A stretch of DNA of 64,000 nucleotides from Terrimesophilobacter sp964651535 (lineage in GTDB: Bacteria; Actinomycetota; Actinomycetes; Actinomycetales; Microbacteriaceae): NCBI GenBank assembly GCA_964651535.1, contig CAZYYE010000001.1:558001-622000 (forward strand), written 5' to 3'. The notes beneath the pieces are model-generated. The model was given only the letters and a program-made list of their open reading frames with translations. It did not search any database and had not been told where the DNA came from. Shown here one piece after another: positions 40,766-50,034 of the stretch. The translations under genes and the position numbers were made by a program. Within the stretch, counting starts at the first letter, position 1; every line of letters begins with the position of its first letter.

Positions 40766-42601
40766 ATGGCACATCTCCTCGGCGCGGAAGCGCTGCACCT
40801 CGAATACCCCACGCGCATCATCTTCGATGATGTGACGGTCGGGCTCAACGACGGCGACCGCATCGGCGTTGTCGGGCGCAACGGCGACGGCAAATCAACG
40901 TTGCTGCGGTTGCTGGCCGGCACGCTCGAACCGGATTCGGGCCGCGTAACGCGCCGCGGCGGCATCCGCCTCGGAATGCTCGATCAGGCCGACGAACTGC
41001 ACAGCGAACGCACCGTGCACGAGGTCGTCATCGGCGACATCGACGAGCACGTGTGGGCCGGGGATCCGAAGGTGCGCGACGTGATTGCGGGCCTCATCGC
41101 CGATCTTCCCTGGGAGGCCAGGGTCGACGATTTGTCCGGCGGCCAGCGCAGGAGGGTGGCGCTCGCCGCCCTTCTCATCGGCGACTGGGACATCATTTTC
41201 CTCGATGAACCGACCAACCACCTCGACGTGGAGGGCATCGCGTGGCTCGCGAAGCACCTGAAGGGCCGGTGGCCGCAGAACTCCGGCGCTCTCGTGACGG
41301 TCACGCACGATCGCTGGTTCCTGGACGAGATCTGCACGGCGACGTGGGAAGTCCACGATCGCATGATCGAGCCGTTCGAAGGCGGTTATGCCGCGTACGT
41401 TCTGCAGCGCGTCGAGCGCGACCGGATGGCGGCGGCGAGCGAGTCGAAGCGCCAAAACCTGATGCGCAAGGAGCTCGCCTGGTTGCGGCGCGGCGCGCCC
41501 GCCCGCACGGCGAAACCGAAGTTCCGCATCGATGCGGCCAACGAGTTGATCGCCAACGAGCCGCCCATCCGCGACAGCGTTTCCCTCGCTCACATGGCCA
41601 TGCAGCGCCTCGGCAAGGACGTCGTCGACCTCGAGAACGTCTCTGTCTCGTTCGGCGACAGGGAAGTGTTGAGGAATGTGACGTGGCGCATCGCTCCCGG
41701 CGAGCGCACGGGCATCCTCGGCGTGAACGGCGCAGGCAAGTCGACGCTCCTGAACCTCGTTTCCGGATCCCTCCAACCGACGAGTGGGCGAGTCAAGCGC
41801 GGCAAGACGATCAAGGTGGCGCAACTCACCCAGCAGTTGGCTGAGTTGCACGATGTCTGGAATGACCGCGTGAGCGATGTGCTGTCGCGTCAGAAGAGCA
41901 GTTACGTTGCCGGTGGGAAAGAGCTCACGCCGGGACAGCTTCTTGAGCGCGTGGGGTTCCAGAGCGCGCAATTGAGCACCCCGGTGAAGGATCTTTCCGG
42001 CGGGCAGAAGCGGCGCCTTCAGTTGCTGCTCATCCTGTTGGCCGAACCGAACGTCCTCATCCTGGATGAACCGACGAACGACCTCGACACGGACATGCTC
42101 GCGGCCATCGAGGACTTGCTCGATTCGTTCCCCGGCACGTTGCTCGTCGTGAGCCACGACCGGTACCTCATCGAGCGGGTCACCGATCAGCAGTACGCGG
42201 TCATGGATGGCGAGCTTCGCCATTTGCCGCGCGGAGTCGACCAGTACCTGGAGGTGCGCGCGCGCTCGCGTTCAGAGCGCCGGTCATTTCTGACCGGCGC
42301 TGCGGCGCCAGCGCCGACCGCCGTCCCGGCAGTCGGAGGTGGTCGTCTCGAAGAGACCCCCAGGAAACCCTCCCTCGCCGGCGCCGATCTCCGCAACGCG
42401 CAAAAGGAGTTCGCCGCGGCGGGCCGCAAGCTCGAGAAGCTCGCTCTCCAGGTCTCCGAGCTGCATGCGAAGATTGCGGATCACGATCAGTCCGATTACG
42501 AGGCGCTCGCGAAATTCTCGGCGGAACTTGACGCCATCCACGGGATGACCGCCCAGTTGGAGACCCGGTGGCTCGAACTGGGCGAACTGCTCGGGCACTG
42601 A
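40766..42601 (+). CDS. ABC-F family ATPase
   Basis: 611 residues with two ABC domains and no membrane segment. Domain 1: GRNGDGKST, LSGGQRRRV, IIFLDEPTNHLD. Domain 2: GVNGAGKST, LSGGQKRRLQ, LILDEPTNDLDTD. The linker between them (about residues 215-290) is charged and helical. A C-terminal coiled coil (about 555-611) is present. ABC-F proteins work on the ribosome in translation rescue or antibiotic protection; which group this belongs to cannot be decided here. Around 42340 the sequence GTCGTCTCGAAGAGAC resembles the right arm of the palindromic element. Confidence 0.92.
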   Translation: MAHLLGAEALHLEYPTRIIFDDVTVGLNDGDRIGVVGRNGDGKSTLLRLLAGTLEPDSGRVTRRGGIRLGMLDQADELHSERTVHEVVIGDIDEHVWAGDPKVRDVIAGLIADLPWEARVDDLSGGQRRRVALAALLIGDWDIIFLDEPTNHLDVEGIAWLAKHLKGRWPQNSGALVTVTHDRWFLDEICTATWEVHDRMIEPFEGGYAAYVLQRVERDRMAAASESKRQNLMRKELAWLRRGAPARTAKPKFRIDAANELIANEPPIRDSVSLAHMAMQRLGKDVVDLENVSVSFGDREVLRNVTWRIAPGERTGILGVNGAGKSTLLNLVSGSLQPTSGRVKRGKTIKVAQLTQQLAELHDVWNDRVSDVLSRQKSSYVAGGKELTPGQLLERVGFQSAQLSTPVKDLSGGQKRRLQLLLILLAEPNVLILDEPTNDLDTDMLAAIEDLLDSFPGTLLVVSHDRYLIERVTDQQYAVMDGELRHLPRGVDQYLEVRARSRSERRSFLTGAAAPAPTAVPAVGGGRLEETPRKPSLAGADLRNAQKEFAAAGRKLEKLALQVSELHAKIADHDQSDYEALAKFSAELDAIHGMTAQLETRWLELGELLGH

Positions 42602-42655
42602 GCGCCTCCTCGCCGTTCCCAGGCTCCTGTAGCGCGGTGTCGCTAGGCTCGTTCC

Positions 42656-43000
42656 ATGCCCAACCTCGATGTGCTCCGCACGCTCCTGCTCGAGCAGCAG
42701 AGCGAGACTCGCAAGACGATCGCCGAGCTCGGCGGGAACATCGACGCGATCGTGAGCGCGAGGCAGGACTCGAACAACGACGACGAGCATGACCCGGAAG
42801 GGTCGACGCTCGCGTTCGAACGCTCCCAATCGGATGCCTTGCTCCAGCAGGCCGAGAAACGCCTGATCGATATCGATTCTGCCCTGGCCAGGATGACGGC
42901 AGGCACGTACGGGATGTGCGCTGTCTGCGGCAAGCCGATCGCGCCAGCACGCCTTGCGGCGCGCCCGTACGCGACGACGTGCATCGCGTGCGCCGGGTGA
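42656..43000 (+). CDS. TraR/DksA-type zinc finger protein
   Basis: 114 residues. An N-terminal coiled coil (about 5-75) with acidic segment NNDDEHDPEGSTLAFERSQSD precedes a C4 zinc finger near the end (CAVCGKP through CIAC). The layout matches DksA/RbpA-like/TraR proteins that reach into the RNA polymerase secondary channel. It converges with the TPR gene. Whether it responds to (p)ppGpp is unknown. Confidence 0.85.
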   Translation: MPNLDVLRTLLLEQQSETRKTIAELGGNIDAIVSARQDSNNDDEHDPEGSTLAFERSQSDALLQQAEKRLIDIDSALARMTAGTYGMCAVCGKPIAPARLAARPYATTCIACAG

Positions 43001-43007
43001 CGATGCG

Positions 43008-43745
43008 CTAGTTTGCCGCCGCGGAAGTCAATAGGGCAAGCTCGTCGCGCACGTCCTCGTCATCCGGACGTTCTCTCGCGAGCTCGCGCTGAATCACGAG
43101 AGCTTCGTCCTGCCTGCCCAGCGAGCGCAGGCACCGCGCGAATGCCCACCGCGCCTGAAACCTCTGATCCTCCGTGCCGAAGCGGATGGCGGCGCCCTGT
43201 GCGAGCGAGAACTGCGTGAGCGCGTCATCGAAGTCGCCTTCGTCGTGGAGATGCCAGCCGAGGTTGTTGTGCAAGGCGACCGCCCACCGCTGAATCCGCT
43301 CGTCGTCGCTCCGTTCTCGCGATTCCCGCTCCAGCACGGCGAGCGCTTCGTCGGTCCAGCGTGCGGCGTTCTCCGCATCCGCAATGGCGAGCATGTGCAG
43401 CGCATCGACTTCGAGGAAGCCGAGGCCGGCCCTGTTCGCGGTCACGCGCGCGCTCGTGAAGTACGGCACGGCCTCGCGAGGGCGGTCTGAACTGTTGAGT
43501 ATCCGTCCGCGTTCCAGGAGCACGCGGGTGGTCACGCGCGGTGAGTCGAAGATTATTCTGCTCAGCAGCCGGTCGGCTTCGTCGAATCGGGATTGCAGTC
43601 CGAGTGCTCTGGCCACTTGCGTTTCCAGTTCTGCCCTCGTTTCCGGAGACGCACCGTGTTCGCGGGCGGCGTCCCGCAATCGCTGTTCGCTGAGAGTGGG
43701 GTCGCCGAAGTCCCACAACTGGTCGAGCTTTTCCTGGTTCACCAT
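43008..43745 (-). CDS. Tetratricopeptide-repeat-like protein
   Basis: 245 residues, all helical. Repeating helix pairs (LETQVARALGLQSRFDEADRLL, RGRILNSSDRPREAVPYFTSARV, LHNNLGWHLHDEGDFDDALTQFSLA, FARCLRSLGRQDEALVIQREL) show the TPR spacing with Ala/Gly/Tyr-type positions. It is probably a protein-interaction scaffold. It starts at ATG 43745, 19 bp downstream of the MarR gene stop, and may form an operon with it. Confidence 0.75.
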   Translation of the reverse strand: MVNQEKLDQLWDFGDPTLSEQRLRDAAREHGASPETRAELETQVARALGLQSRFDEADRLLSRIIFDSPRVTTRVLLERGRILNSSDRPREAVPYFTSARVTANRAGLGFLEVDALHMLAIADAENAARWTDEALAVLERESRERSDDERIQRWAVALHNNLGWHLHDEGDFDDALTQFSLAQGAAIRFGTEDQRFQARWAFARCLRSLGRQDEALVIQRELARERPDDEDVRDELALLTSAAAN

Positions 43746-43764
43746 GCCGTGACGGCCTCGCGAT

Positions 43765-44256
43765 TCATTCGAAGTCCAGACTCAGTTTGCGCAGGAGCGC
43801 TGCGAGGCGCTCCCGGTCGGCGGGGATCAGGTGGGCGAGCAGTTCCGACTCGGCGTCGAGCAGATTGCTGATGGCGGAGTCGACGCGTTCCCTTCCTTTC
43901 TGCGTCATCATCACGAGGATGCCGCGGCCGTCATCCGGATCCGTTCTGCGGTGCACGAGTCCGCGTTCGACGAGTCGATCGATGCGGTTCGTCATGGTTC
44001 CGGAGGATACGAGGGTTTGCTGGAGCAATGCTTTGGGGCTCAACTGGTAGGGCGCGCCTGCTCGGCGCAGTGCGGAGAGGACGTCGAATTCCCAGTACTC
44101 CAGTTCGGACGTTGAGAACGATTCCCTGCGCGCCCGGTCGAGGTGCCTGGACAGCCTTCCGACCCTGGAGAGCACCTGAAGTGGGCTAAAATCGAGGTCG
44201 GGTCTCTCCCGGGTCCACGCCTCCACGATTCGGTCGACTTCGTCGTGGGTGGGCAT
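43765..44256 (-). CDS. MarR-family transcriptional regulator
   Basis: 163 residues from ATG 44256. Winged helix with LSPKALLQQTLVSSGTMTNRIDRLVERGLVHRRTDPDDGRGILVMMTQKGRE, the standard recognition helix and wing (DxRxxxVxLT type). MarR proteins are ligand-responsive dimeric repressors. The longer frame to 44436 would read through tRNA-Gln and is rejected. It is followed by the TPR gene. Confidence 0.88.
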   Translation of the reverse strand: MPTHDEVDRIVEAWTRERPDLDFSPLQVLSRVGRLSRHLDRARRESFSTSELEYWEFDVLSALRRAGAPYQLSPKALLQQTLVSSGTMTNRIDRLVERGLVHRRTDPDDGRGILVMMTQKGRERVDSAISNLLDAESELLAHLIPADRERLAALLRKLSLDFE

Positions 44257-44340
44257 GTATCCATTATCGCGGCATCGCGCGATGCGCGGAGGGAGGGACG
44301 CTGTGTCTGGCAGACTTGACTTCGCGCTAACCACGCACAA

Positions 44341-44412
44341 TCCGCCTTGGTGTAACGGCAGCACGACAGCCTTTGGAGCTGTTAGGTCCAGGTTCGAATC
44401 CTGGGGGCGGAG
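44341..44412 (+). tRNA. tRNA-Gln(TTG)
   Basis: Cloverleaf: acceptor TCCGCCT with GGGCGGA (one T-G at the inner end), D arm, anticodon stem ACAGC/GCTGT around CTTTGGA with anticodon TTG (reads CAA, glutamine), T arm CCAGG-TTCGAAT-CCTGG. The CCA end is not encoded (the next bases are CCC). It sits upstream of glmU in the same direction. Confidence 0.95.
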
Positions 44413-44458
44413 CCCGAGACGGTGAAGCCGCCTCACAAGTACTAGTCAAGGAGCGACC

Positions 44459-45892
44459 ATGACCGATCAGAACCTCGCGGTGATCATACTCGCGGCGGGC
44501 GAGGGCACCCGGATGCGGTCTGCGACTCCCAAGGTCCTCCACACGCTTGCGGGCATCCCCCTTCTCGGGCACGTGCTTGCCACCGCGCGCGAGCTGCATC
44601 CGGCGTTTGTCGTGGCCGTCGTCCGGCACGAACGGGACAAGGTCGCCGCGGTCATCAGCGAAACGCTGCCGGAGACGGTCGTCGTCGATCAGGATGACGT
44701 TCCTGGCACGGGCCGCGCCGTCGAGGTCGCGCTCGCCGCGCTCCCTGCGGATTTCGAGGGTGACGTGGTTGTCGTGAGCGGGGATGTCCCTCTGCTGGAT
44801 GCCGGTACGCTCGGCCGCCTCCTCGAACAGCACAGGGCCGCTCACCGCGCCGCGACCCTGTTGTCGGCGGTGCTGGAGGATGCGACGGGGTATGGCCGCG
44901 TCATCCGCGGTGCCGACGGGCTCGTCGACCGCATCGTCGAGCAGAAGGACGCGAACGAATCCGAACTTTCCATCACCGAGATCAATTCAGGCAGTTACGT
45001 GTTCGCGGTCTCGCTGTTGCGGGAAGAACTGCCGAAGCTGACGACCGCGAATGCGCAGGGGGAGAAGTACCTCACGGACGTCGTCGGCATGCTGCGGGCT
45101 TCGGGCAAGCCCGTCGATGCCGTTCCGGTGGGGCAGAGCTGGATTGTCGGCGGCGTGAACGATCGCGTCCAGCTCGCGGAGGCGGCCACCCGCCTGAACG
45201 CGCTCATAGTGAGGGGTTGGCAGCTCGCCGGTGTGACGATCCAGGATCCGGCGACGACGTGGATCGACCTGAAGACGACGATCGCCGAAGACGTGGAGAT
45301 CCTGCCCGGCACCCAGTTGAAGGGTGCGACGACGATCGCCCGCGGCGCGATCATCGGCCCGGATACGACGCTCGTGGACTGCGAGATCGGCGAGGACGCG
45401 GTCGTGAAGCGCACGGACGCCACCCTCGCCGTCATCGGCAAGGGTGCGACGGTGGGGCCGTTCTCGTATTTGCGGCCGAACAGCGTCCTCGGCGACGAGG
45501 GCAAGATCGGAGCGTTCGTGGAGACGAAGAATTCGACGATCGGCTTCGGCAGCAAGGTTCCGCACCTCAGTTACATCGGCGATACCGAGGTCGGCGTTCA
45601 GTCCAACATCGGCGCGGGCACGATCACGGCCAACTATGACGGGGTCAACAAGCACCGCACGACGGTCGGTTCGCACGTGAGAACGTCCTCCCACAACGTG
45701 TTCGTCGCGCCCGTTAGGATTGGAGACGGAGCCTACACCGGTGCAGGTACCGTCGTCCGGAAGGATGTTCCAGCCGGCGCTCTTGCCGTCAATGTGGCTC
45801 CCCAACGGAACATGATGGGCTGGGTGGAGGAAAAGCGTCCGGGCACCGCGGCGGCCGAGGCTGCGGCGGCGGCACGCGAATCCGAGAACTAG
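44459..45892 (+). CDS. glmU: Bifunctional UDP-N-acetylglucosamine pyrophosphorylase / glucosamine-1-phosphate acetyltransferase
   Basis: 477 residues. The N-terminal uridylyltransferase has LAAGEGTRMRS and the Mg/substrate residues of VSGDVPLLD and TEINSGSYVF. The C-terminal left-handed beta-helix (from about residue 255) has hexapeptide repeats and the acetyltransferase residues in GDTEVGVQSNIGAGTITANYDGVNKH. It makes UDP-GlcNAc for peptidoglycan. AAGGAG (44448-44453) is the ribosome site; prs follows 36 bp downstream, as is usual. Confidence 0.96.
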   Translation: MTDQNLAVIILAAGEGTRMRSATPKVLHTLAGIPLLGHVLATARELHPAFVVAVVRHERDKVAAVISETLPETVVVDQDDVPGTGRAVEVALAALPADFEGDVVVVSGDVPLLDAGTLGRLLEQHRAAHRAATLLSAVLEDATGYGRVIRGADGLVDRIVEQKDANESELSITEINSGSYVFAVSLLREELPKLTTANAQGEKYLTDVVGMLRASGKPVDAVPVGQSWIVGGVNDRVQLAEAATRLNALIVRGWQLAGVTIQDPATTWIDLKTTIAEDVEILPGTQLKGATTIARGAIIGPDTTLVDCEIGEDAVVKRTDATLAVIGKGATVGPFSYLRPNSVLGDEGKIGAFVETKNSTIGFGSKVPHLSYIGDTEVGVQSNIGAGTITANYDGVNKHRTTVGSHVRTSSHNVFVAPVRIGDGAYTGAGTVVRKDVPAGALAVNVAPQRNMMGWVEEKRPGTAAAEAAAAARESEN

Positions 45893-45928
45893 CCACCAAC
45901 GTCGGCGAGCCGGCAGAGAGCGGGAGAC

Positions 45929-46906
45929 GTGTCCGGCATCAAAATCACCGGCCAGAAAAGACTCGTCCTCGTCTCGGGGCGCGGCTATCCGGAGCTTGCC
46001 CGGCAGATCGCGGATGAGCTCGGCAGCGAGCTCGTGCCGACGGATGCGCGCACATTCGCGAACGGCGAGATTTATGCGCGCTACGACGAAAGCGTGCGCG
46101 GGTGCGACGCGTTCGTCATCCAGTCGCACACGACACCGATCAACGAGTGGCTCATGGAGCAGCTCATCATGGTGGATGCGCTGAAGCGCGCCTCCGCGAA
46201 GCGCATCACGGTCGTTGCGCCGTTTTACCCGTACGCGCGCCAGGACAAGAAGGGCCGCGGACGGGAGCCGATTTCGGCGCGGCTCGTCGCGGACTTGTTC
46301 AAAGTGGCCGGTGCCGACCGCATCATGAGCGTCGACCTGCACGCCGCCCAGATTCAAGGCTTTTTCGACGGTCCGGTCGACCACTTGTTCGCGATGCCCG
46401 TGCTGCTGGAGCACTTCAAGCACACCCTCGACACGTCCAATCTCACGGTGGTGTCGCCCGACATGGGCCGCGTGCGGGTGGCCGACATTTGGAGCCAGAG
46501 GCTCGGCTCGCCGCTGGCGATCATCCACAAGCGCCGCGACCCGCTCGTGCCCAATAATGTGACGGTGCACGACATCGTGGGAGAGGTCGAGGGGCGGGTG
46601 TGCCTCATCGTCGATGACATGATCGACACCGGTCGCACGATCGTGAAGGCGAGCGAAGCGTTGAAGGGCGCTGGGGCTCTGAGTGTCGTCGTCGCGGCGA
46701 CGCACGCGGTGTTCTCGGAGCCGGCGTCCGAGATCCTGCAGTCCGAGTTCATCGACTCCGTCGTGGTCACCGACACCTTGCCGGTTCCCGAAGCGAAGCG
46801 TTTCCCCAACCTCACCGTGCTGCCCATCGCGCCGCTGCTCGCGCGCGCGATTCACGAAGTGTTCGATGACGGCTCGGTCACCTCCATGTTCGACGGCGCC
46901 GCGTAG
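45929..46906 (+). CDS. prs: Ribose-phosphate pyrophosphokinase
   Basis: 325 residues from GTG 45929 with GGGAGA ahead. The flexible catalytic loop PFYPYARQDKKGRGREPIS, the Mg-binding VDLHAAQIQGFFDGPVDHL and the PRPP-binding IVDDMIDTGRT are all intact. It makes PRPP for nucleotide, His and Trp synthesis. It forms a probable operon with glmU; a cluster of palindromic elements follows. Confidence 0.96.
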   Translation: MSGIKITGQKRLVLVSGRGYPELARQIADELGSELVPTDARTFANGEIYARYDESVRGCDAFVIQSHTTPINEWLMEQLIMVDALKRASAKRITVVAPFYPYARQDKKGRGREPISARLVADLFKVAGADRIMSVDLHAAQIQGFFDGPVDHLFAMPVLLEHFKHTLDTSNLTVVSPDMGRVRVADIWSQRLGSPLAIIHKRRDPLVPNNVTVHDIVGEVEGRVCLIVDDMIDTGRTIVKASEALKGAGALSVVVAATHAVFSEPASEILQSEFIDSVVVTDTLPVPEAKRFPNLTVLPIAPLLARAIHEVFDDGSVTSMFDGAA

Positions 46907-46916
46907 CGCTGGTTGC

Positions 46917-47037
46917 CTGGCTTCGAGACGATCGCTTCGCGATCCCTCAGCCAGCGGAGTGCCGCTCCCTGAGGAGCCTGCGCAGCGAACTGTTCCGCTC
47001 CCTGAGGAGCCTGCGCAGCAGGCGTCTCGAAGGGAGC
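46917..47037 (+). repeat. Cluster of three palindromic elements
   Basis: An inverted copy (46917-46955, outer stem CTGGCT/AGCCAG, inner GATCG-CTTCG-CGATC), a half copy (46962-46990, left arm plus CCTGCGCAG) and a full copy (46996-47037, inner GCCTGC-GCA-GCAGGC, right arm GTCTCGAAGGGAGC). They lie between convergent prs and a small gene. The first copy has changed both sides of the outer stem together. Confidence 0.92.
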
Positions 47038-47050
47038 ACGCGGCAACCCC

Positions 47051-47392
47051 TCAGACCTCGACGCCCCGCGGTATCTCCACCATTCCCGGTATGAGTCCGA
47101 GCGAAATGACGTGGTGATCTCCGCCGAATCCTCCGATCGCGTAACACTCCCAGCCGATCACGCCGGGGCCGAAGATCTCGAACCTTGCGCTGGCCCCGGT
47201 CGCATCCGGCACCTCGTGGCGCGTTGCGACCATGCACGAGTTTGCTGCCGTCGCCGCGCTCACGGTGTACAGGTTTGCGAGCACGGGCAGCAGCATCGCG
47301 CCGACGGCGATGAGCACGACGATCCGTACGAGGATGCGGCGCCGTCGCCCGTAGAGCGGGGGTTCGTCAATCTGGCGGCTGATCTCATCCAT
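47051..47392 (-). CDS. Small membrane-anchored hypothetical protein
   Basis: 113 residues. Cytosolic N-terminal 20 residues with a basic patch (GRRRRIL), one membrane segment (VRIVVLIAVGAMLLPVLANL, about 22-42), then an extracytoplasmic domain with two cysteines (Cys53 and Cys82) that may form a disulfide. No family recognised. It is convergent with prs across the element cluster and divergent from the Spo0M-like gene. Confidence 0.65.
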   Translation of the reverse strand: MDEISRQIDEPPLYGRRRRILVRIVVLIAVGAMLLPVLANLYTVSAATAANSCMVATRHEVPDATGASARFEIFGPGVIGWECYAIGGFGGDHHVISLGLIPGMVEIPRGVEV

Positions 47393-47456
47393 CGGTCCAT
47401 CCTCCCATCCCCACGTCGGCTACGATGACGGCAACCATTAACCTGGAGGCGCCGCC

Positions 47457-47975
47457 ATGGGGCTTTTCGACTCGATCAAGAAGGCTTTCGACGCGGGCGG
47501 GATCAAGGTGAAACTGGACGCGCCGAAGTCGTTTCGCTGGTCCGATCCTGCGATTGCCGTGACGGTGACCCTGACCGGGCACAAGACGGAGCCGCGCACG
47601 GTGACCGCACTCGCGTTCGAGCTCGAGGAGGATGACGTCGACGACAACCCGGCGGGCTCCGGAACGCGCGTGTCAACTGGTCGAGGTGCGAGCATGCGAT
47701 ACGTCCACGAGGTCACGATCGAACTCGCACCCCTCGAGGTGGCGACGGTCGACGTGCAGGTGCCTCTCAAACCGGATGCTTCCGTGACCGACGCGGCCGG
47801 TTGGGTAGGCAAGGCCGTGGAGGCCGTCGCGGCTCTCGGCACGATCACGCTGAGTGCAGACTGGTACAAGCTGTCCGTTCACACGACCGTGGATGGTGCT
47901 GCCGCATCCAAGGGAACGTCGAAACGGATCCGCAACAGCGGAGCATCGTTCACGGCTTCGTTCTCGATCAGCTGA
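47457..47975 (+). CDS. Spo0M/arrestin-like protein of unknown function
   Basis: 172 residues, mostly beta strands: KVKLDAPKSFRWSDPAIAVTVTLTGHKTEPRTVTALAFELEE, then YVHEVTIELAPLEVATVDVQVPL. The alternation and the opening MGLFDSIKKAFDAGGIKV suggest the Spo0M (SpoOM) arrestin-like fold. In Bacillus that protein influences sporulation; here the role is unknown. GGAGGCG lies upstream of ATG 47457. It converges with gnd. Confidence 0.7.
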   Translation: MGLFDSIKKAFDAGGIKVKLDAPKSFRWSDPAIAVTVTLTGHKTEPRTVTALAFELEEDDVDDNPAGSGTRVSTGRGASMRYVHEVTIELAPLEVATVDVQVPLKPDASVTDAAGWVGKAVEAVAALGTITLSADWYKLSVHTTVDGAAASKGTSKRIRNSGASFTASFSIS

Positions 47976-48000
47976 GCCGAACCGCGATGGCCGTGAGGCG

Positions 48001-49455
48001 TCAGTGCGAGTCGCTCGCCTCGATCTCGCTGCGGTCGCCCGACCAGAGTGTGTGGAACGTGCCATCCATGTCCACGCGCCGGTAGGTGTGCGCACCGAAG
48101 AAGTCGCGCTGCCCCTGCACGAGAGCGGCCGGAAGCCGATCCGCGCGGAGTCCGTCGTAGTAGGCGAGCGATGAGGAGAACGCGGGGGCCGGGATGCCCG
48201 ACTCGGCCGCGATGCACACGACGCGACGCCACGAGTCCTGTGCTCGCGCCATGACGTCCCGGAAGTACGGTGCCGTGACGAGCGCGACCAGGCCCGGGTC
48301 TTCCGCGTACGCTTCGGTGATCCGGTTCAGGAATTGCGCCCGGATGATGCATCCGCCGCGCCAGATCTTCGCGATCTCGCCCTTCTGGATATCCCAGTCG
48401 TACTCTTCCGCGCCGGCGACGATCTCATCGAAGCCCTGGCTGTAGGCGATCATCTTCGACGCGTAGAGCGCGAGGCGCACGTCTTCGATGAACGCGTCGG
48501 CATCCGCGACGGGCGCGGCGCTCGGGCCGGGCAGGTCTGCAGCCGCCGCGCGCTGGGCCGGCTTGGACGACAGCGAGCGCGCGAAAACCGCTTCGGCGAT
48601 CCCGGACACCGGGATGCCGAGGTCCAGCGCGGTCTGCACGGTCCAGGCTCCCGTGCCTTTCGCTCCGGCCTGGTCGAGGATCACGTCGACGAGCGGCTTT
48701 CCGGTTTTCGCATCCACCTGCCGCAGCACTTCGGCGGTGATCTCGATGAGGTAGCTTTCGAGTTCGCCGCGGTTCCATTCGGCGAAGATGTCGGCGATCT
48801 CCGCCGGAGCTTTACCCGTTCCGCGGCGGATGAGGTCGTAGGCTTCCGCGATCAACTGCATGTCGGCGTACTCGATGCCGTTGTGGATCATCTTCACGAA
48901 GTGTCCGGCACCGTCGGTGCCGACGTGAGTGACGCACGGCTCGCCTTCGGCGACGGCGGCGATCGACTTCAGGATGGGGCCGAGCGTCTTCCACGCCTCT
49001 TTGGACCCGCCGGGCATGATGGATGGCCCGAGAAGCGCACCCTCCTCGCCGCCCGAAATTCCGGCGCCGACGAAGTTGATCCCGGTCTCTCGCACGGCCT
49101 TTTCGCGGCGGATCGTGTCGGTGAACAGCGCGTTGCCGCCGTCCACGATGATGTCCCCGGGGTCGAATGCTGCCACGAGCTGGTCGATGACCGCATCCGT
49201 TGCCGCGCCGGCTTTGACCATGATGAGCGCCGTTCGTGGCCGGCTCAGGGAGGCGGCAAAGTCTTCGATGGTCTCGCTCGCGACGAAGCCGGCCTCCGGA
49301 TGCGCCCCCACCAGATCGCGGGTGCGTTCCGGCGAGCGGTTGTAGATCGCCACGGTGTTGCCTTCGCGGCTCGCGAGGTTGCGCGCGAGGTTCGATCCCA
49401 TGACCGCGAGGCCCACCACTCCGATGTTGGCAACTGCGGTGCTGGTCTCAGGCAT
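48001..49455 (-). CDS. gnd: 6-phosphogluconate dehydrogenase (NADP-dependent, decarboxylating)
   Basis: 484 residues from ATG 49455 with AAGGAG upstream. Rossmann part GVVGLAVMGSNLARN and NRS for NADP, active-site signature VGAGISGGEEGALLGPSIMPGG, HFVKMIHNGIEY and ILDQAGAKGTGAWT. It oxidises 6-phosphogluconate to ribulose 5-phosphate in the pentose phosphate pathway. It is divergent from gluconokinase (72 bp between starts), a pairing that joins gluconate entry and use. Confidence 0.95.
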   Translation of the reverse strand: MPETSTAVANIGVVGLAVMGSNLARNLASREGNTVAIYNRSPERTRDLVGAHPEAGFVASETIEDFAASLSRPRTALIMVKAGAATDAVIDQLVAAFDPGDIIVDGGNALFTDTIRREKAVRETGINFVGAGISGGEEGALLGPSIMPGGSKEAWKTLGPILKSIAAVAEGEPCVTHVGTDGAGHFVKMIHNGIEYADMQLIAEAYDLIRRGTGKAPAEIADIFAEWNRGELESYLIEITAEVLRQVDAKTGKPLVDVILDQAGAKGTGAWTVQTALDLGIPVSGIAEAVFARSLSSKPAQRAAAADLPGPSAAPVADADAFIEDVRLALYASKMIAYSQGFDEIVAGAEEYDWDIQKGEIAKIWRGGCIIRAQFLNRITEAYAEDPGLVALVTAPYFRDVMARAQDSWRRVVCIAAESGIPAPAFSSSLAYYDGLRADRLPAALVQGQRDFFGAHTYRRVDMDGTFHTLWSGDRSEIEASDSH

Positions 49456-49527
49456 GGTGTTCTCCTTATCGGCGCGACCTTTCAAGGCTAGCGCGAGTGC
49501 ACAGGGCCGAATTGCTAAGGTCGCTTC

Positions 49528-50025
49528 ATGCAACCCCTTCTCGTGGTCATGGGAGTGACCGGTTCGGGAAAGTCCACGGTGGGGTCATTGCTCGCCGCCG
49601 AATTGGGCGTCCCGTTCGCGGATGCCGACGACCTCCACTCGGACGCGAACGTGCGGAAGATGGCGGCCGGGCATCCGCTCACCGATGAGGACCGCTGGCC
49701 GTGGCTGGAGCGGGTGGGCGAGGCACTTCGGGAGCATGAAAGTTCCGGACTCGTCATGGCGTGCTCCGCACTCAAGCGCGCGTACCGCGAGGCGATTCTC
49801 GCGGTGGAGCCGCGCACCGAGTTCATCCTGCTGGATGGCGCGCGCGAATTGCTCGAGCAGCGGCTTGCGGCGCGGCACGGCCACTTCATGCCGCAGAGCC
49901 TGCTCGATTCGCAGCTGGAAACCCTCGAACCGATCGAGAGGGATGAGCCGGGAATCACGGTGCCGATCGACCGCGCTCCGCGCGAGATCGCCGACGACAT
50001 TCGGTCGAAACTCGCCTCGTTGTAA
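49528..50025 (+). CDS. gntK: Gluconokinase
   Basis: 165 residues, the usual size for the small gluconokinase. P-loop GVTGSGKST (9-17), DADDLHSDANVRKMAAGHPLTDEDRWPWL and CSALKRAYR are diagnostic. It phosphorylates D-gluconate to 6-phosphogluconate, the substrate of the divergent gnd. nadE follows after 9 bp. Confidence 0.94.
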   Translation: MQPLLVVMGVTGSGKSTVGSLLAAELGVPFADADDLHSDANVRKMAAGHPLTDEDRWPWLERVGEALREHESSGLVMACSALKRAYREAILAVEPRTEFILLDGARELLEQRLAARHGHFMPQSLLDSQLETLEPIERDEPGITVPIDRAPREIADDIRSKLASL

Positions 50026-50034
50026 GGTGTCGTC

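Noticed and set aside
42335..42362. Possible palindromic element remnant in the ABC-F gene
   Set aside because: Only GTCTCGAAGAGAC resembles the right arm; there is no left arm, so chance cannot be excluded.
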